A stretch of 64,000 nt of DNA from Streptomyces sp. WMMC500 (GTDB lineage: Bacteria > Actinomycetota > Actinomycetes > Streptomycetales > Streptomycetaceae): contig NZ_CP114905.1 in assembly GCF_027497195.1 (NCBI RefSeq), positions 2,342,001 to 2,406,000 on the forward strand. Direction: 5' to 3'. The notes under the pieces are model-generated. The model made no database searches and was not told the DNA's origin. It saw only the letters and a list, made by a program, of their open reading frames with translations. How positions within the stretch are numbered: position 1 is the first letter of the stretch; each line of letters opens with the position of its first letter. The position numbers and the translations under genes were made by a program. Of the stretch, positions 42,776 through 51,784 are shown piece by piece.

Positions 42776-42833
42776 CGGGCCGTGCCTCCCCGGAAGTCTC
42801 CGGGACCGGTCTTACCGGCCCTCCCCAGGCGTT
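42719..42833 (-). ncRNA. Candidate omega-RNA / right end of the tnpB element
   Basis: Immediately 3' of tnpB are three successive hairpins on the minus strand: around 42803-42821 (GGxCCGG/CCGGxCC), CCCGGA-AGTC-TCCGGG (42789-42804), and TTCCC-TCGC-GGGAA (42745-42758), then the end hairpin near 42720-42742. TnpB proteins use an RNA from exactly this position as guide scaffold, with the guide taken from sequence just past the right end. Here the guide would come from thiQ. The structure is by eye only and the RNA is unproven. It overlaps the ribosome binding site and start of thiQ. Confidence 0.4.
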
Positions 42834-43958
42834 TCAGCTCTCCGCCAGCCCGGCGGCGAGTGTGTTGCGGGCCGCGTTCACATCGCGGTCGTGGAGGGCG
42901 CCGCACCTGTGGCACTTCCAGGACCGCACGTTGAGCGGCATCGTGTCGTTCACGTGGGCGCATCCTGGCGTGGAGCACAGTTTCGAGCTGGGGAACCATC
43001 GGTCCACGAGCAGTACGCGGCGCCCGTGCCAGTCGGCTTTGTACTCCAGCATGCTGCGCAGCTCGGACCATGCCGCGTCCGAGATGGCACGGGCCAGGCT
43101 GTGGTTTTTGAGCATGTTGCGTACGGTCAGGTCCTCGATGGCGATGGCTTGGTTCTCGCGTACCAGTCGAGTGGTGACCTTGTGCAGGTGGTCGCGTCGC
43201 CGGTCCGCGATCCGGGCGTGAATCTTCGCGACCCGAAGCCGGGCCCTGGCCCTGTTCTGGGAACCCTTCGCCGTGCGGGACAGTACCTTGCTCGCCTTGG
43301 CCAGCTTGCGCCTGTCCCGGCGTTCGTGACGCGGGTTGGAGATCTTCTCCCCCGTGGACAGGGTGAGCAGATGATCCAGCCCGGCATCCAGACCGACCGC
43401 CGCGCCCGTCGAGGGCACCGGTGTGTGCGTCTCCTCCACCAGGAGGGACACAAACCAGCGGCCCGCGCTGTCGCAGGAGACCGTGACCGTGGACGGCTGG
43501 GAGCCTTCCGGGAGAGGGCGGTGCCACACGATGTTCAGCGGCTCGCTGGATTTCGCTAGTTTCAGTGCGCCGTCCCGGAAGGTGAAGGCGTTGTTCTGGA
43601 ATGTCGCCGACTTCCGGGACTTCTTCCTGGACTTGAAACGCGGGTACCTGGCCCGCTGTGCGAAGAAGTTGTTGAACGCCACCTGCTGGGCACGCAGTGT
43701 CTGCTGGAGCGGAACGTTTGACACCTCCCGCAGGAACCCGGACTCGGCGTCCTTCTTCCATGCGGTCAGCCACTTCGCGGTGTCCACGTACGAGGTGGAC
43801 CTTCCCTCGTCCTTGTACCGGCGCGTCCGTTCGGCGAGGGCCTTGTTCCATACGTATCGGACGCAGCCGAACGTGCGGTGCAGCAGCGCCGCCTGCTCGC
43901 TGGTCGGGTAGAAGCGGTACTTGTACGCCCGCTTGATCACCTGAGACACGGCTAACAC
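42834..43958 (-). CDS. tnpB: TnpB RNA-guided nuclease / IS605 OrfB
   Basis: 374 residues. N-terminus RAYKYRFYPTSEQ is typical of TnpB. The RuvC-like catalytic residues appear intact: Asp191 in VGLDAGLDHLL, Glu275 in IAIEDLTVRNM and Asp359 in HDRDVNAARN. A zinc ribbon is formed by CSTPGC and CHRCG. Length is close to active TnpB proteins, and no frameshift is seen. The annotated GTG start at 43958 is followed by a TTA codon; in-frame GTG codons a few residues later are possible starts. Base composition is less GC-rich than the thi genes. TnpB cuts DNA next to a short target motif and helps keep the element in the genome. Confidence 0.92.
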   Translation of the reverse strand: MLAVSQVIKRAYKYRFYPTSEQAALLHRTFGCVRYVWNKALAERTRRYKDEGRSTSYVDTAKWLTAWKKDAESGFLREVSNVPLQQTLRAQQVAFNNFFAQRARYPRFKSRKKSRKSATFQNNAFTFRDGALKLAKSSEPLNIVWHRPLPEGSQPSTVTVSCDSAGRWFVSLLVEETHTPVPSTGAAVGLDAGLDHLLTLSTGEKISNPRHERRDRRKLAKASKVLSRTAKGSQNRARARLRVAKIHARIADRRRDHLHKVTTRLVRENQAIAIEDLTVRNMLKNHSLARAISDAAWSELRSMLEYKADWHGRRVLLVDRWFPSSKLCSTPGCAHVNDTMPLNVRSWKCHRCGALHDRDVNAARNTLAAGLAES

Positions 43959-44042
43959 GGTAGCGCATGATCGTGTCAGAATTCACCGGCACCGACCAGT
44001 CCCCGCCCTGAAGGACGGTGCTTGCAGCCTTGACAGTCTTGA

Positions 44043-45785
44043 TCAGAACTCTCCCGCCTGGTTCTTGCGGACCCGTTCCAGCAGCAGCAGCGCCGCCGCG
44101 CACACGGCCATGAGGATGGTGCTCAGCGCCATCGCCTGCCCGTAGTTGGTCTCCCCGGCGCGGCCGAGGAGCCGGGCGACGGCGACGGGCAGCGTCGGCC
44201 GGTCGGGCCCGGCGATGAAGACGGTCGCGCCGAACTCGCCGAGGGAGACGGCGAAGGCGAAGCCGGCGGCTACGAGCACGGCCCGCCACACCAGCGGCAG
44301 GTCGACCTCCCGCCACGCCCGCAGCGGGGACGCGCCGAGGACGGCGGCGGCCTCCCGCAGCCGCTCGTCGACGGCGCGCAGCACGGGCAGCATGGTCCGT
44401 ACGACGAACGGGACGCCCACCAGCGCCTGCGCGAGCGGCACGAGGATCCAGGAGGACCTGAGGTCGAGCGGCGGGCTGTCGAGGGCGATGAGGAAGCCGA
44501 AGCCGACGGTGACGGCGGAGGTGCCCAGCGGGAGCATCAGCAGTGCGTCGAAGCCGCGGACGAAGGGGCCCGCGCGGCGGGTGACGGCGGCCGCGGCGAG
44601 GCCGCCGACGACGACGGCGATGACGGTGGCGACGGCGGCGTAGGCGAGGGAGTTGCCGACGGCCTCCAGCGGCGGGACGGCGAACGTGCCGTCGCTCTCC
44701 TGCAGCGCGCGGTAGAAGCCGGTGCCGTGGCCGCCGGGGGTGGCGAAGGAGCGTTCGACGAGGACGGCGAGCGGCGCGAGGAGCAGCACGGCGACGACGG
44801 CGACGACGCCGCCGAGGAGTGCGCGTTCGCCGGCGCCGCGCGGGCGGCGGGCGGTGGTCTCGGGGGCGACGAGGCGCAGCGCGGTCTCCCGGCGGCGTAC
44901 GGTCCAGGCGTGCACGGCGAGGACGCCGGCGACGGCGGCGAGCTGGAGGAGGGTGAGGACCGCGGCGGTGGGCAGGTCGAGGAAGTCGGCGGTCTGGCGG
45001 TAGATCTCCACTTCGAGGGTGGCGTAGCGGGGGCCGCCGAGGATCTGGATGATGCCGAAGGAGGTGAAGGTGAAGAGGAAGACCATGAGGGCCGCGGCGG
45101 CGACGGCGGGCCCGAGCGCGGGCAGGGTGACGTGCCGCCAGGCGGCGAGGCGGCCGGCGCCGAGGACGCGGGCGGCTTCTTCCTGACGGGGGTCGAGCTG
45201 CGCCCACAGGCCGCCGACGGTCCGTACGACGACGGCGAAGTTGAAGAAGACGTGGGCGAGGAGGATGGCCCACACGGTGGTGTCCAGGCGGATGCCCCAC
45301 CAGCCGTCGAGGACGCCGCCGCGGCCGAGGAGGGCGAGGAACGCGGAGCCGACGACGACGGTGGGCATCACGAACGGCACGGTGACCAGGGCGCGCAGCA
45401 GTTGTTTGCCGGGGAAGTCGAAGCGGGCGAAGACGTACGCGGCGGGGAGCGCGAGGACGAGGGTCAGTCCGGTGGACGCGGTGGCCTGCCAGAGCGTGAA
45501 CCACAGGACGCCGAGGATGTCGGGGTCGCCGAGGACGTCGGGGACGCGGCCGAGCTGCCAGCGGCCGTTCTCGCGCAGGCCGCGGGCGACGATGGCGCCG
45601 ACGGGGTAGGCGAAGAAGACGGCGAAGAACGCGGCGGGGACGGCCATGAGCGCGAGCCGGCCGGCGGCTCCGCGCCCCCGGCGGCGGCGCGCGCCCCCGC
45701 CCGCGCCGCGCGGGCCGCGCGGGCCGCCGGGGCCGTCCGGGCCGCGTCCTGCCGCGCGGGTTACTTCACGACCAGCGAGGTCCAC
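44043..45785 (-). CDS. thiP: Thiamine ABC transporter permease
   Basis: About 580 residues from GTG 45785 (overlapping the thiB 3' end), or 534 from ATG 45647; the Arg-rich head before helix 1 favours the longer form, but no strong ribosome site marks either. Two fused permease halves of about six helices each, as in ThiP. Each half has a coupling loop (EEAARVLGAGRLAAWRHVTLPALGPAV and REAAAVLGASPLRAWREVDLPLVWRAV). Landmarks: FDFPGKQLLRALVTVPFVMPTVVVG and SLGEFGATVFI. The stop codon falls at the edge of the tnpB element, so the final residues may be changed by the insertion. Confidence 0.86.
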   Translation of the reverse strand: MDLAGREVTRAAGRGPDGPGGPRGPRGAGGGARRRRGRGAAGRLALMAVPAAFFAVFFAYPVGAIVARGLRENGRWQLGRVPDVLGDPDILGVLWFTLWQATASTGLTLVLALPAAYVFARFDFPGKQLLRALVTVPFVMPTVVVGSAFLALLGRGGVLDGWWGIRLDTTVWAILLAHVFFNFAVVVRTVGGLWAQLDPRQEEAARVLGAGRLAAWRHVTLPALGPAVAAAALMVFLFTFTSFGIIQILGGPRYATLEVEIYRQTADFLDLPTAAVLTLLQLAAVAGVLAVHAWTVRRRETALRLVAPETTARRPRGAGERALLGGVVAVVAVLLLAPLAVLVERSFATPGGHGTGFYRALQESDGTFAVPPLEAVGNSLAYAAVATVIAVVVGGLAAAAVTRRAGPFVRGFDALLMLPLGTSAVTVGFGFLIALDSPPLDLRSSWILVPLAQALVGVPFVVRTMLPVLRAVDERLREAAAVLGASPLRAWREVDLPLVWRAVLVAAGFAFAVSLGEFGATVFIAGPDRPTLPVAVARLLGRAGETNYGQAMALSTILMAVCAAALLLLERVRKNQAGEF

Positions 45786-46819
45786 GTCTTGATCCACTGC
45801 TCCCGGTTGTCCTGAACGGCCGCCGGGTCGAGGGTGTGCGGGTCGGGGATCTCCTCGCCGTAGCGGGTGAAGACCTCGGGCAGCTCGGTGTTCTCGCGCG
45901 CGGGGTGGACGAACATCTGCAGCGGCATGTCCTTCTGGAACCGCTCGCCGATGAGGAAGTCGATGAGGGCCTTGCCGCCTTCGGTGTTGCCGGCGTTCGC
46001 GAGCAGCCCGGCGAACTCGATCTGGCGGAAGCAGGTGCCGGTGGACACGCCGGTGGTGGCTTCCTTCGGCCGCGATTCCATGTCGAGGACGGGCGGGCTG
46101 GAGGCGTAGGAGACGACGAGCGGCTTGTCGCCCTTGCCGGCGCCGGAGAAGCGGTCGTAGTACGCCTGCTCCCAGCCGTCGACGACCTCGACGCCGTTGT
46201 CCCGCAGCCTGCTCCAGTAGTCCTCCCAGCCCTCGTCCCCGTACTCGTCGGCGGTGGCGAGGAGGAAGGCCAGCCCCGGGGAGGAGGTGGCGGCGTTCTC
46301 GGTGACGAGGAGGTCCTTGTAGCGGGGTTCGGCGAGGTCGTCGAGGGTCTCGGGCGGGTCGAGGTTCTTCTCCTCGAAGTACGCGCGGTCGTAGTTGACG
46401 CACACGTCGCCGTAGTCGACGGGGGTGACGCGGTGTTCGCCGGCGTCGAGCTGGAGCTCGCGGGGGATGCGGTCCAGCCCCTTCGCTTCGTACGGCGTGA
46501 AGAGCCCGTTGTCGAGGCCGCGGGAGAGGAGGGTGTTGTCGATGCCGAAGAAGACGTCGCCCTGGGGGTTGTCCTTGGACAGGATCGCCTGGTTGACAGC
46601 GGAGCCGGCGTCCTTGCCCCTGAGGACGTCGACCTTGTACCCGGACTGCTTCTCGAACGCCTTGAGCACGTCGTCGGAGGCGGCGAAGGAGTCGTGGGTG
46701 ACGAGGGTGACGCTCTTGTCGCCCGAGCCGGACCCGGATCCGTCGCCGGAGTCCGAGCCGCAGGCGGCCAGGCCCAGGGCGAGCGACGCGGCCAGGGCGG
46801 TGGTGACGATGCGCTTCAT
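45761..46819 (-). CDS. thiB: Thiamine-binding lipoprotein
   Basis: 352 residues from ATG 46819. Lipoprotein signal ending at LAAC (SLALGLAACGSD). The mature part is a TbpA/ThiB-type binding protein: VTLVTHDSFAASDDVLKAFEKQSGYKVDV, GDVFFGIDNTLLSRGLD, VTPVDYGDVCVNYDRAYF, VVSYASSPPV and CFRQIEFAGLLANA are family landmarks. It captures thiamine or its phosphates outside the membrane and hands them to ThiP. It is the first gene after a TPP riboswitch. The downstream thiP start lies within its 3' end. Confidence 0.92.
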   Translation of the reverse strand: MKRIVTTALAASLALGLAACGSDSGDGSGSGSGDKSVTLVTHDSFAASDDVLKAFEKQSGYKVDVLRGKDAGSAVNQAILSKDNPQGDVFFGIDNTLLSRGLDNGLFTPYEAKGLDRIPRELQLDAGEHRVTPVDYGDVCVNYDRAYFEEKNLDPPETLDDLAEPRYKDLLVTENAATSSPGLAFLLATADEYGDEGWEDYWSRLRDNGVEVVDGWEQAYYDRFSGAGKGDKPLVVSYASSPPVLDMESRPKEATTGVSTGTCFRQIEFAGLLANAGNTEGGKALIDFLIGERFQKDMPLQMFVHPARENTELPEVFTRYGEEIPDPHTLDPAAVQDNREQWIKTWTSLVVK

Positions 46820-46867
46820 CGGGCTGCTTTCGTGGCGGCGGGCAGCCCGGGCAGCAGCGGAGAGGGG

Positions 46868-46963
46868 ACCGAACTTCCTACCCAGAATGACCTGGGCGAG
46901 GTTCGAGGGTCTGCGGCCTGGACGCTTCCGCACTCTCAGCGCTGCGAGCGCTCCCCTGTCGGT
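46868..46963 (-). promoter_or_regulatory. TPP riboswitch (THI element)
   Basis: Reading the minus strand from 46963, the conserved pieces appear in order: ACCGA (P1), CAGGGGAGC, GCTGAGAG, GACCCTCGAACCT, TGGGTAGGAAG and TCGGT closing P1. This is the classic thiamine pyrophosphate aptamer. It lies 49 nt upstream of thiB. When TPP is abundant it should reduce thiB-thiP(-thiQ) expression, in actinobacteria probably by blocking translation. The aptamer begins 19 bp after the rlmN stop. Confidence 0.92.
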
Positions 46964-46981
46964 TGGTACAAACGCACGGTA

Positions 46982-48094
46982 TCAGGCGGGTGCCTCGGAC
47001 GCCGCGAGCTGTCCACAGGCCCCGTCGATCTCCTGGCCGCGGGTGTCCCGCACGGTCACGGGCACGCCGTGGGACTCCAGGGCGGCGACGAACGCCCGCT
47101 CGTCCTCGGGCCGGGAGGCGGTCCACTTCGAGCCGGGGGTGGGGTTGAGCGGGATGAGGTTGACGTGGGCGCGGCGGCCCCTGAGGAGGCGGCCGAGGAG
47201 GTCGGCGCGCCAGGCCTGGTCGTTGATGTCCCTGATCAGCGCGTACTCGATGGAGACGCGGCGGCCGGAGCGTGCGGCGTACTCCCAGGCGGCGTCGAGG
47301 ACCTCGCGGACCTGCCAGCGGGTGTTGACGGGCACGAGCGTGTCGCGCAGTTCGTCGTCGGGCGCGTGGAGGGAGACGGCGAGGCGGCACTTCAGGCCCT
47401 CGTCGGCGAAGCGGTGCATGGCGGGCACGAGGCCGACGGTGGAGACGGTGATGCCGCGCTGGGAGAGCCCGAGGCCGTCGGGCTCCGGGTCGGTGAGGCG
47501 GCGCACGGCGGCCAGCACGCGGTTGTAGTTCGCCAGCGGCTCGCCCATGCCCATGAAGACGATGTTGGACAGCCGCGCCGGGCCTCCGGGCACCTCGCCG
47601 TCGCGCAGGGCGCGCATGCCGTCGACGATCTGGTGGACGATCTCGGCGGTGGACAGGTTGCGGGTCAGCCCGGCCTGGCCGGTGGCGCAGAACGGGCAGT
47701 TCATGCCGCAGCCGGCCTGGGAGGAGATGCACATGGTGACGCGGTCGGGGTAGCGCATGAGCACCGACTCGACCAGCGTGCCGTCGAAGAGCCGCCACAG
47801 GGTCTTGCGCGTCGTGTCGCCGTCGCAGCTCAGATGCCGGACGACGGTCATCAGCTCGGGCAGCAGCCCTTCGGCGAGCTTCGCCCGGGACCCGGCCGGC
47901 ACGTCGGTCCAGCCGGCCGGGTCAGTGGCGTAGCGCGCGAAGTAGTGCCGCGAGAGCTGCGCGGCGCGGAACGGCTTCTCGCCCAGCTCGGCGACGGCGT
48001 CGCGGCGCTCGGCGGGGGTGAGGTCGGCGAGGTGGCGCGGCGGCTTCTTGGCACCACGGGGGACGGCGAAGGTGAGCTCTCCTGGCTTGGGCAT
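46982..48094 (-). CDS. rlmN: Dual-specificity 23S rRNA/tRNA methyltransferase RlmN
   Basis: 370 residues from ATG 48094. Radical-SAM enzyme that methylates C2 of A2503 in 23S rRNA and A37 of some tRNAs. The cluster motif is [20 protein letters not shown] is the SAM-binding GGE-type motif. The two methyl-carrying Cys residues are present: one in the C-terminal DGACGQL segment, the other among the conserved Cys residues of the core. Length is typical. The ribosome binding site is weak. The stop lies immediately before the TPP riboswitch, so read-through into thiB is possible. Confidence 0.95.
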   Translation of the reverse strand: MPKPGELTFAVPRGAKKPPRHLADLTPAERRDAVAELGEKPFRAAQLSRHYFARYATDPAGWTDVPAGSRAKLAEGLLPELMTVVRHLSCDGDTTRKTLWRLFDGTLVESVLMRYPDRVTMCISSQAGCGMNCPFCATGQAGLTRNLSTAEIVHQIVDGMRALRDGEVPGGPARLSNIVFMGMGEPLANYNRVLAAVRRLTDPEPDGLGLSQRGITVSTVGLVPAMHRFADEGLKCRLAVSLHAPDDELRDTLVPVNTRWQVREVLDAAWEYAARSGRRVSIEYALIRDINDQAWRADLLGRLLRGRRAHVNLIPLNPTPGSKWTASRPEDERAFVAALESHGVPVTVRDTRGQEIDGACGQLAASEAPA

Positions 48095-48171
48095 AGCCGT
48101 ACCAGTGTCGCAGACGGAACCGCGTGCGCCTGCATCGTCCCCGGATGCCCGGATGCGACGGCGGGGCGGGG

Positions 48172-49173
48172 TCAGCCCGTGCCGACGAAGATCACCATCA
48201 GCAGCCACACCACCGGTGCCGTCGGCAGCAGCGAGTCCAGCCGGTCCATGATCCCGCCGTGGCCGGGGAGGAGAGTGCCCATGTCCTTGATGCCGAGGTC
48301 CCGTTTGATCATCGACTCGGCGAGGTCGCCGAGCGTGGCGCTGGCGGCTGCCGCGGCGCCCAGCAGGAGTCCCTGCCACCAGCGGCCGTCGTCGACGAGC
48401 AGCTCCATGCACACCGCGCCCGCGGCCATCGCGAAGGCCAGCGCGCCGGCGAGTCCCTCGCGGGTCTTGCCGGGGCTGATGCGGGGGGCGAGTTTGTGGC
48501 GGCCGAACTTGTAGCCGACGGCGTACGCGCCGGTGTCGCTGATCACCGTGAGGATCAGGAACGTCAGCACCCGCTGCGGGCCGTCGCCGTCCGCGGCGAG
48601 CATGAGGGCGACGAAGGTGGCGAGGAAGGGCACGTAGAAGGCGGCGAAGACGCCGGCGGTGACGTCGCGGAGATAGTCCTCCGCGGGGCCCTTCAGGCGC
48701 CAGACGGGGACGGCGAGGGCGGTGAGCGCGAGCGCCGCCCCGGCGCCCTCGGCGCCGCGCGCGTACCCGGCGACGACCGTGGCGACGCCGCCGACCACCA
48801 GCGGCACCAGCGGGGTGCGGATGTCGCGGCACTCCGCCAGCCGCGACGTCAGTTCCCACAGCCCGACCGCGACGGCGATGACGATGACGCCGACGAAGAG
48901 CACTTTCACGACGAACAGCGTGGCCAGCACGATGGCGCCGAGGCCGAGCCCGACGCCTATGGCCGCGCCGAGGTCCCGGCCGCCGCGGCGCCGTCGGGGG
49001 GCGGGCGGCGGCGCGGAGGAGGCGTCGTCCGGGACGCCGGGTCCCCCGGAGGGACCTGGGGGGGGTTCGTCGGCAGGGGCGTCGCCGGACACGATGGGCA
49101 TGCGCGGAGTCTGCGCCCTTTCACCCCCGCCGTACACGGGACCCGCCGGGGCCCCCCTGGAGGATTCGTTCAT
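48172..49173 (-). CDS. cdsA: Phosphatidate cytidylyltransferase
   Basis: 333 residues, start overlapping the frr stop (TGATG). A Pro-rich cytosolic head of ~60 residues precedes about eight membrane helices. The CDP-diglyceride synthetase signature is at the C-terminus: [56 protein letters not shown] is the other conserved block. It makes CDP-diacylglycerol from CTP and phosphatidate at the membrane, the precursor of all major phospholipids. Confidence 0.95.
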   Translation of the reverse strand: MNESSRGAPAGPVYGGGERAQTPRMPIVSGDAPADEPPPGPSGGPGVPDDASSAPPPAPRRRRGGRDLGAAIGVGLGLGAIVLATLFVVKVLFVGVIVIAVAVGLWELTSRLAECRDIRTPLVPLVVGGVATVVAGYARGAEGAGAALALTALAVPVWRLKGPAEDYLRDVTAGVFAAFYVPFLATFVALMLAADGDGPQRVLTFLILTVISDTGAYAVGYKFGRHKLAPRISPGKTREGLAGALAFAMAAGAVCMELLVDDGRWWQGLLLGAAAAASATLGDLAESMIKRDLGIKDMGTLLPGHGGIMDRLDSLLPTAPVVWLLMVIFVGTG

Positions 49174-49730
49174 CAGACTTCGAGCAGCTCTGCTTCCTTG
49201 TGCTTGAGCAGCTCATCGACCTGGGCCACGTACTTGTGGGTGGTGTCGTCGAGCTCCTTCTCGCCGCGACGGCCCTCGTCCTCGCCGATCTCGCCGTCCT
49301 TGATGGCCTTGTCGATGGTCTCCTTGGCCTTGCGGCGCACCGAGCGGATGGCGATCCGCGCGTCCTCGCCCTTGGCCTTGGCGACCTTGATGAACTCCTT
49401 GCGGCGCTCCTCGGTGAGCTGCGGGAAGACCACCCGGATGATGTTGCCGTCGTTGGAGGGGTTGACGCCGAGGTCGGAGTCCCGGATCGCCTGCTCGATG
49501 TTGCGCAGAGCGGTCTTGTCGAACGGTGTCACCACCGCCATCCGCGGCTCCGGCACCGAGAACGACGCCAGTTGGTTGATGGGCGTCTGGGCCCCGTAGT
49601 AGTCCGCCGTGATCTTGTTGAACATCGCCGGATGGGCCCGCCCGGTGCGGATCGCGGCGAAGTCGTCCTTGGCGACCACGACGGCCTTCTCCATCTTCTC
49701 CTCGGCTTCGAGGAGGGTCTCTTCGATCAC
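49173..49730 (-). CDS. frr: Ribosome recycling factor
   Basis: 185 residues from the second of two adjacent GTG codons (49730; the first is at 49733). The choice rests on family length and on AGGAG spacing. [25 protein letters not shown] and [25 protein letters not shown] are near-invariant RRF segments. It splits post-termination ribosomes with EF-G. The stop overlaps the cdsA start. The pyrH-frr-cdsA order is the common bacterial arrangement. Confidence 0.97.
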   Translation of the reverse strand: MIEETLLEAEEKMEKAVVVAKDDFAAIRTGRAHPAMFNKITADYYGAQTPINQLASFSVPEPRMAVVTPFDKTALRNIEQAIRDSDLGVNPSNDGNIIRVVFPQLTEERRKEFIKVAKAKGEDARIAIRSVRRKAKETIDKAIKDGEIGEDEGRRGEKELDDTTHKYVAQVDELLKHKEAELLEV

Positions 49731-49831
49731 CACTGGCTCCTGGTCTCTTCTGTGAACGGATCGGGGGCGTGCGCCCCGCCCGCCCGTACCATGCCTGCAC
49801 GGTGTCCGACCGGCAGGCCGTTGTCCATCCC

Positions 49832-50623
49832 TCAGACCCGGCTGCCGTGCGCGCTCACGAGCGTACCGATCTTCTCACCCCGCACCGCCCGGGCGATGTT
49901 GCCCTCCTTGAGCAGTTCGAAGACGAGGATCGGCAGTTCGTTGTCGCGGCACAGGGTGACGGCCGTGGCGTCGGCGACCTTGAGGTCACGGGTGATGACC
50001 TCGCCGTATTCGAGCGCGTCGAACTTCACCGCGTCGGGGTTCTTCTTGGGGTCGGCGTCGTAGACCCCGTCGACGCCGTTCTTCCCCATGAGCAGGGCCT
50101 CGGCGTGGATCTCCAGGGCGCGCTGCGCGGCGGTGGTGTCCGTCGAGAAGTACGGCATGCCCATGCCCGCGCCGAAGATGACGACGCGGCCCTTCTGCAT
50201 GTGCCGGATGGCGCGCAGCGGGATGTACGGCTCGGCGACCTGGCCCATCGTGATCGCCGTCTGCACCCGGGAGTCGATGCCCTCCTTCTCCAGGAAGTCC
50301 TGCAGGGCGAGGCAGTTCATGACCGTGCCGAGCATGCCCATGTAGTCGGAGCGGGCCCGGTCCATGCCGCGCTGCTGCAGTTCGGCGCCGCGGAAGAAGT
50401 TGCCGCCGCCGATCACCACCGCGATCTCGTATCCGTCGCGGACGACGGCCGCGACCTCGCGGGCGATGGCGTGCACGACGTCCGGGTCGACGCCGAGGTC
50501 CCCGCCGCCGGAGAACGCCTCGCCGGACAGCTTCAGCAGGAAGCGCGCGCTGTCCCTCTTCGTGTGGCGGCCGTTGTCCGCCTTGTCCCGCTGGCCGTGG
50601 TCTGCGTCGGCGTCCTCGTTCAT
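49832..50623 (-). CDS. pyrH: UMP kinase
   Basis: 263 residues from ATG 50623 (GAGGAGAG upstream). Amino-acid-kinase fold: [12 protein letters not shown] (phosphate loop), [48 protein letters not shown] and [14 protein letters not shown]. It phosphorylates UMP to UDP with ATP. The ~24-residue polar N-terminal extension before the core is longer than in E. coli but usual for actinobacteria. frr follows after about 100 bp. Confidence 0.97.
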   Translation of the reverse strand: MNEDADADHGQRDKADNGRHTKRDSARFLLKLSGEAFSGGGDLGVDPDVVHAIAREVAAVVRDGYEIAVVIGGGNFFRGAELQQRGMDRARSDYMGMLGTVMNCLALQDFLEKEGIDSRVQTAITMGQVAEPYIPLRAIRHMQKGRVVIFGAGMGMPYFSTDTTAAQRALEIHAEALLMGKNGVDGVYDADPKKNPDAVKFDALEYGEVITRDLKVADATAVTLCRDNELPILVFELLKEGNIARAVRGEKIGTLVSAHGSRV

Positions 50624-50646
50624 GAACTCTCCTCGTGCGCATGCGA

Positions 50647-50699
50647 AGGAGGCCATCGCCGTAGGGTTCTCATCCACCCATTCCCGGCAATGGCCTCCT
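50647..50699 (-). other. Stem-loop in the pyrH leader
   Basis: AGGAGGCCAT (50647-50656) pairs with ATGGCCTCCT (50690-50699), with an inner GCCG/CGGC pairing (50658-50661 with 50685-50688). It lies in the 281-bp gap between tsf and pyrH, 24 nt before the pyrH start. It could end the rpsB-tsf transcript or fold in the pyrH leader. There is no U-run. The rest of the gap shows nothing clear. Confidence 0.45.
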
Positions 50700-50904
50700 C
50701 GTCACTTCAGCGGCCCGGCGGCGGTCACCCGCGCCGGCCCGCAACAACTCAACCCGACCCTAGCGGGGCCGGTGGCCGTTCGCCGTACACCGTGCGCGCC
50801 GTTCACCGTGGAGACGCGCCCTGCGGCGCGTACCGCGGCGGCGTGCGCCGTCCGGTCGCGCTTGCGCGCGCCGGGCGACGCGGTACCCGCCGGTGGCGCC
50901 GGTG

Positions 50905-51738
50905 TCAGGCGCCGACGCGGATCCGGGCGAAGCGGGTCACCTGCACGCCCGCCTCGCCGAGCACCTTCTGCACCGACTTCTTGGGGTCCTTGGCAAACGG
51001 CTGGTCCACCAGCACGTTCTCCTTGAAGAAGCCGTTCACGCGGCCCTCGACGATCTTCGGCAGGGCGGCCTCCGGCTTGCCCTCCTCGCGCGAGGTGGCC
51101 TCGGCGACGCGGCGCTCGTTCTCCACCGTGTCGGCCGGGACGTCCTCGCGGGACAGCCAGCGCGGCCCGAAGGCGGCGATGTGCTGCGCCACCTCCTTGG
51201 CCGTCTGGGGGTCGGCCTTGTCCAGCTCGACGAGCACGCCGACCTGCGGCGGCAGGTCCGGCGAGGTGCGGTGCATGTACGTGCCGACGTAGGCGCCCTC
51301 GAAGCGCGCGAAGCGGTCGAGGACGATCTTCTCGCCGAGGGTGGCGTTGGCCTCGTCCACGTACGCCTGGACGGTCCTGCCGTCGATCTCGGAGGCGAGC
51401 AGCTCCTCCAGGTCGGCGGGCTTGGTGGCCGCGACGTGCTCGGCGAGCGCGTTGGCGACGGCGACGAACTTGTCGCCCTTGGCGACGAAGTCGGTCTCGC
51501 ACTTCAGCTCCAGCAGGACGCCGGAGGTGTTGTCGTCGGCGATCACGGAGACGACGGCGCCGTTCTCGGCGGAGCGGCCCTCGCGCTTGGCGACGCCCTT
51601 CTGGCCCTTGACGCGGAGCAGTTCCACGGCCTTGTCGACGTCGCCCTCGGCCTCTTCCAGCGCCTTCTTGCAGTCCATCATGCCGGCGCCGGTGAGCTCC
51701 CGGAGCTTCTTGACGTCGGCGGCGGTGAAGTTCGCCAT
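50905..51738 (-). CDS. tsf: Elongation factor Ts
   Basis: 277 residues from ATG 51738. [30 protein letters not shown] is the N-terminal UBA-like signature, followed by the TDF motif ([12 protein letters not shown]) that contacts EF-Tu, and by the core and C-terminal domains. It exchanges GDP for GTP on EF-Tu. It is 46 bp downstream of rpsB, the usual operon. Confidence 0.98.
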   Translation of the reverse strand: MANFTAADVKKLRELTGAGMMDCKKALEEAEGDVDKAVELLRVKGQKGVAKREGRSAENGAVVSVIADDNTSGVLLELKCETDFVAKGDKFVAVANALAEHVAATKPADLEELLASEIDGRTVQAYVDEANATLGEKIVLDRFARFEGAYVGTYMHRTSPDLPPQVGVLVELDKADPQTAKEVAQHIAAFGPRWLSREDVPADTVENERRVAEATSREEGKPEAALPKIVEGRVNGFFKENVLVDQPFAKDPKKSVQKVLGEAGVQVTRFARIRVGA

Positions 51739-51784
51739 GATTCGGTGGTTTTCTCTTCTCGACGGGTGGACTGGGATCGGCGGA

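Larger units (their letters stand above)
42718..44045 (-). mobile_element. IS200/IS605-type element carrying only tnpB
   Basis: The element lies between thiP and thiQ and reads with them. Approximate ends are set by two similar subterminal hairpins. At the right end (minus strand, 42742 to 42720) GAAGCCCCTCCCCTCAGGGAG folds as CTCCC-ctca-GGGAG. At the left end (44001-44020) there is CCGCCC-TGAA-GGACGG followed by GCTTGCAGCC. Both match the AAGCxCCxxCCTTCAGGG-type hairpins seen at ends of tnpB elements. There is no tnpA, so it is not autonomous. The exact cleavage sites are not resolved. Confidence 0.7.

Noticed and set aside
42834..43958. Cas12-type nuclease
   Set aside because: The size, short N-terminus, missing CRISPR array and end hairpins fit TnpB of an IS605-type element.
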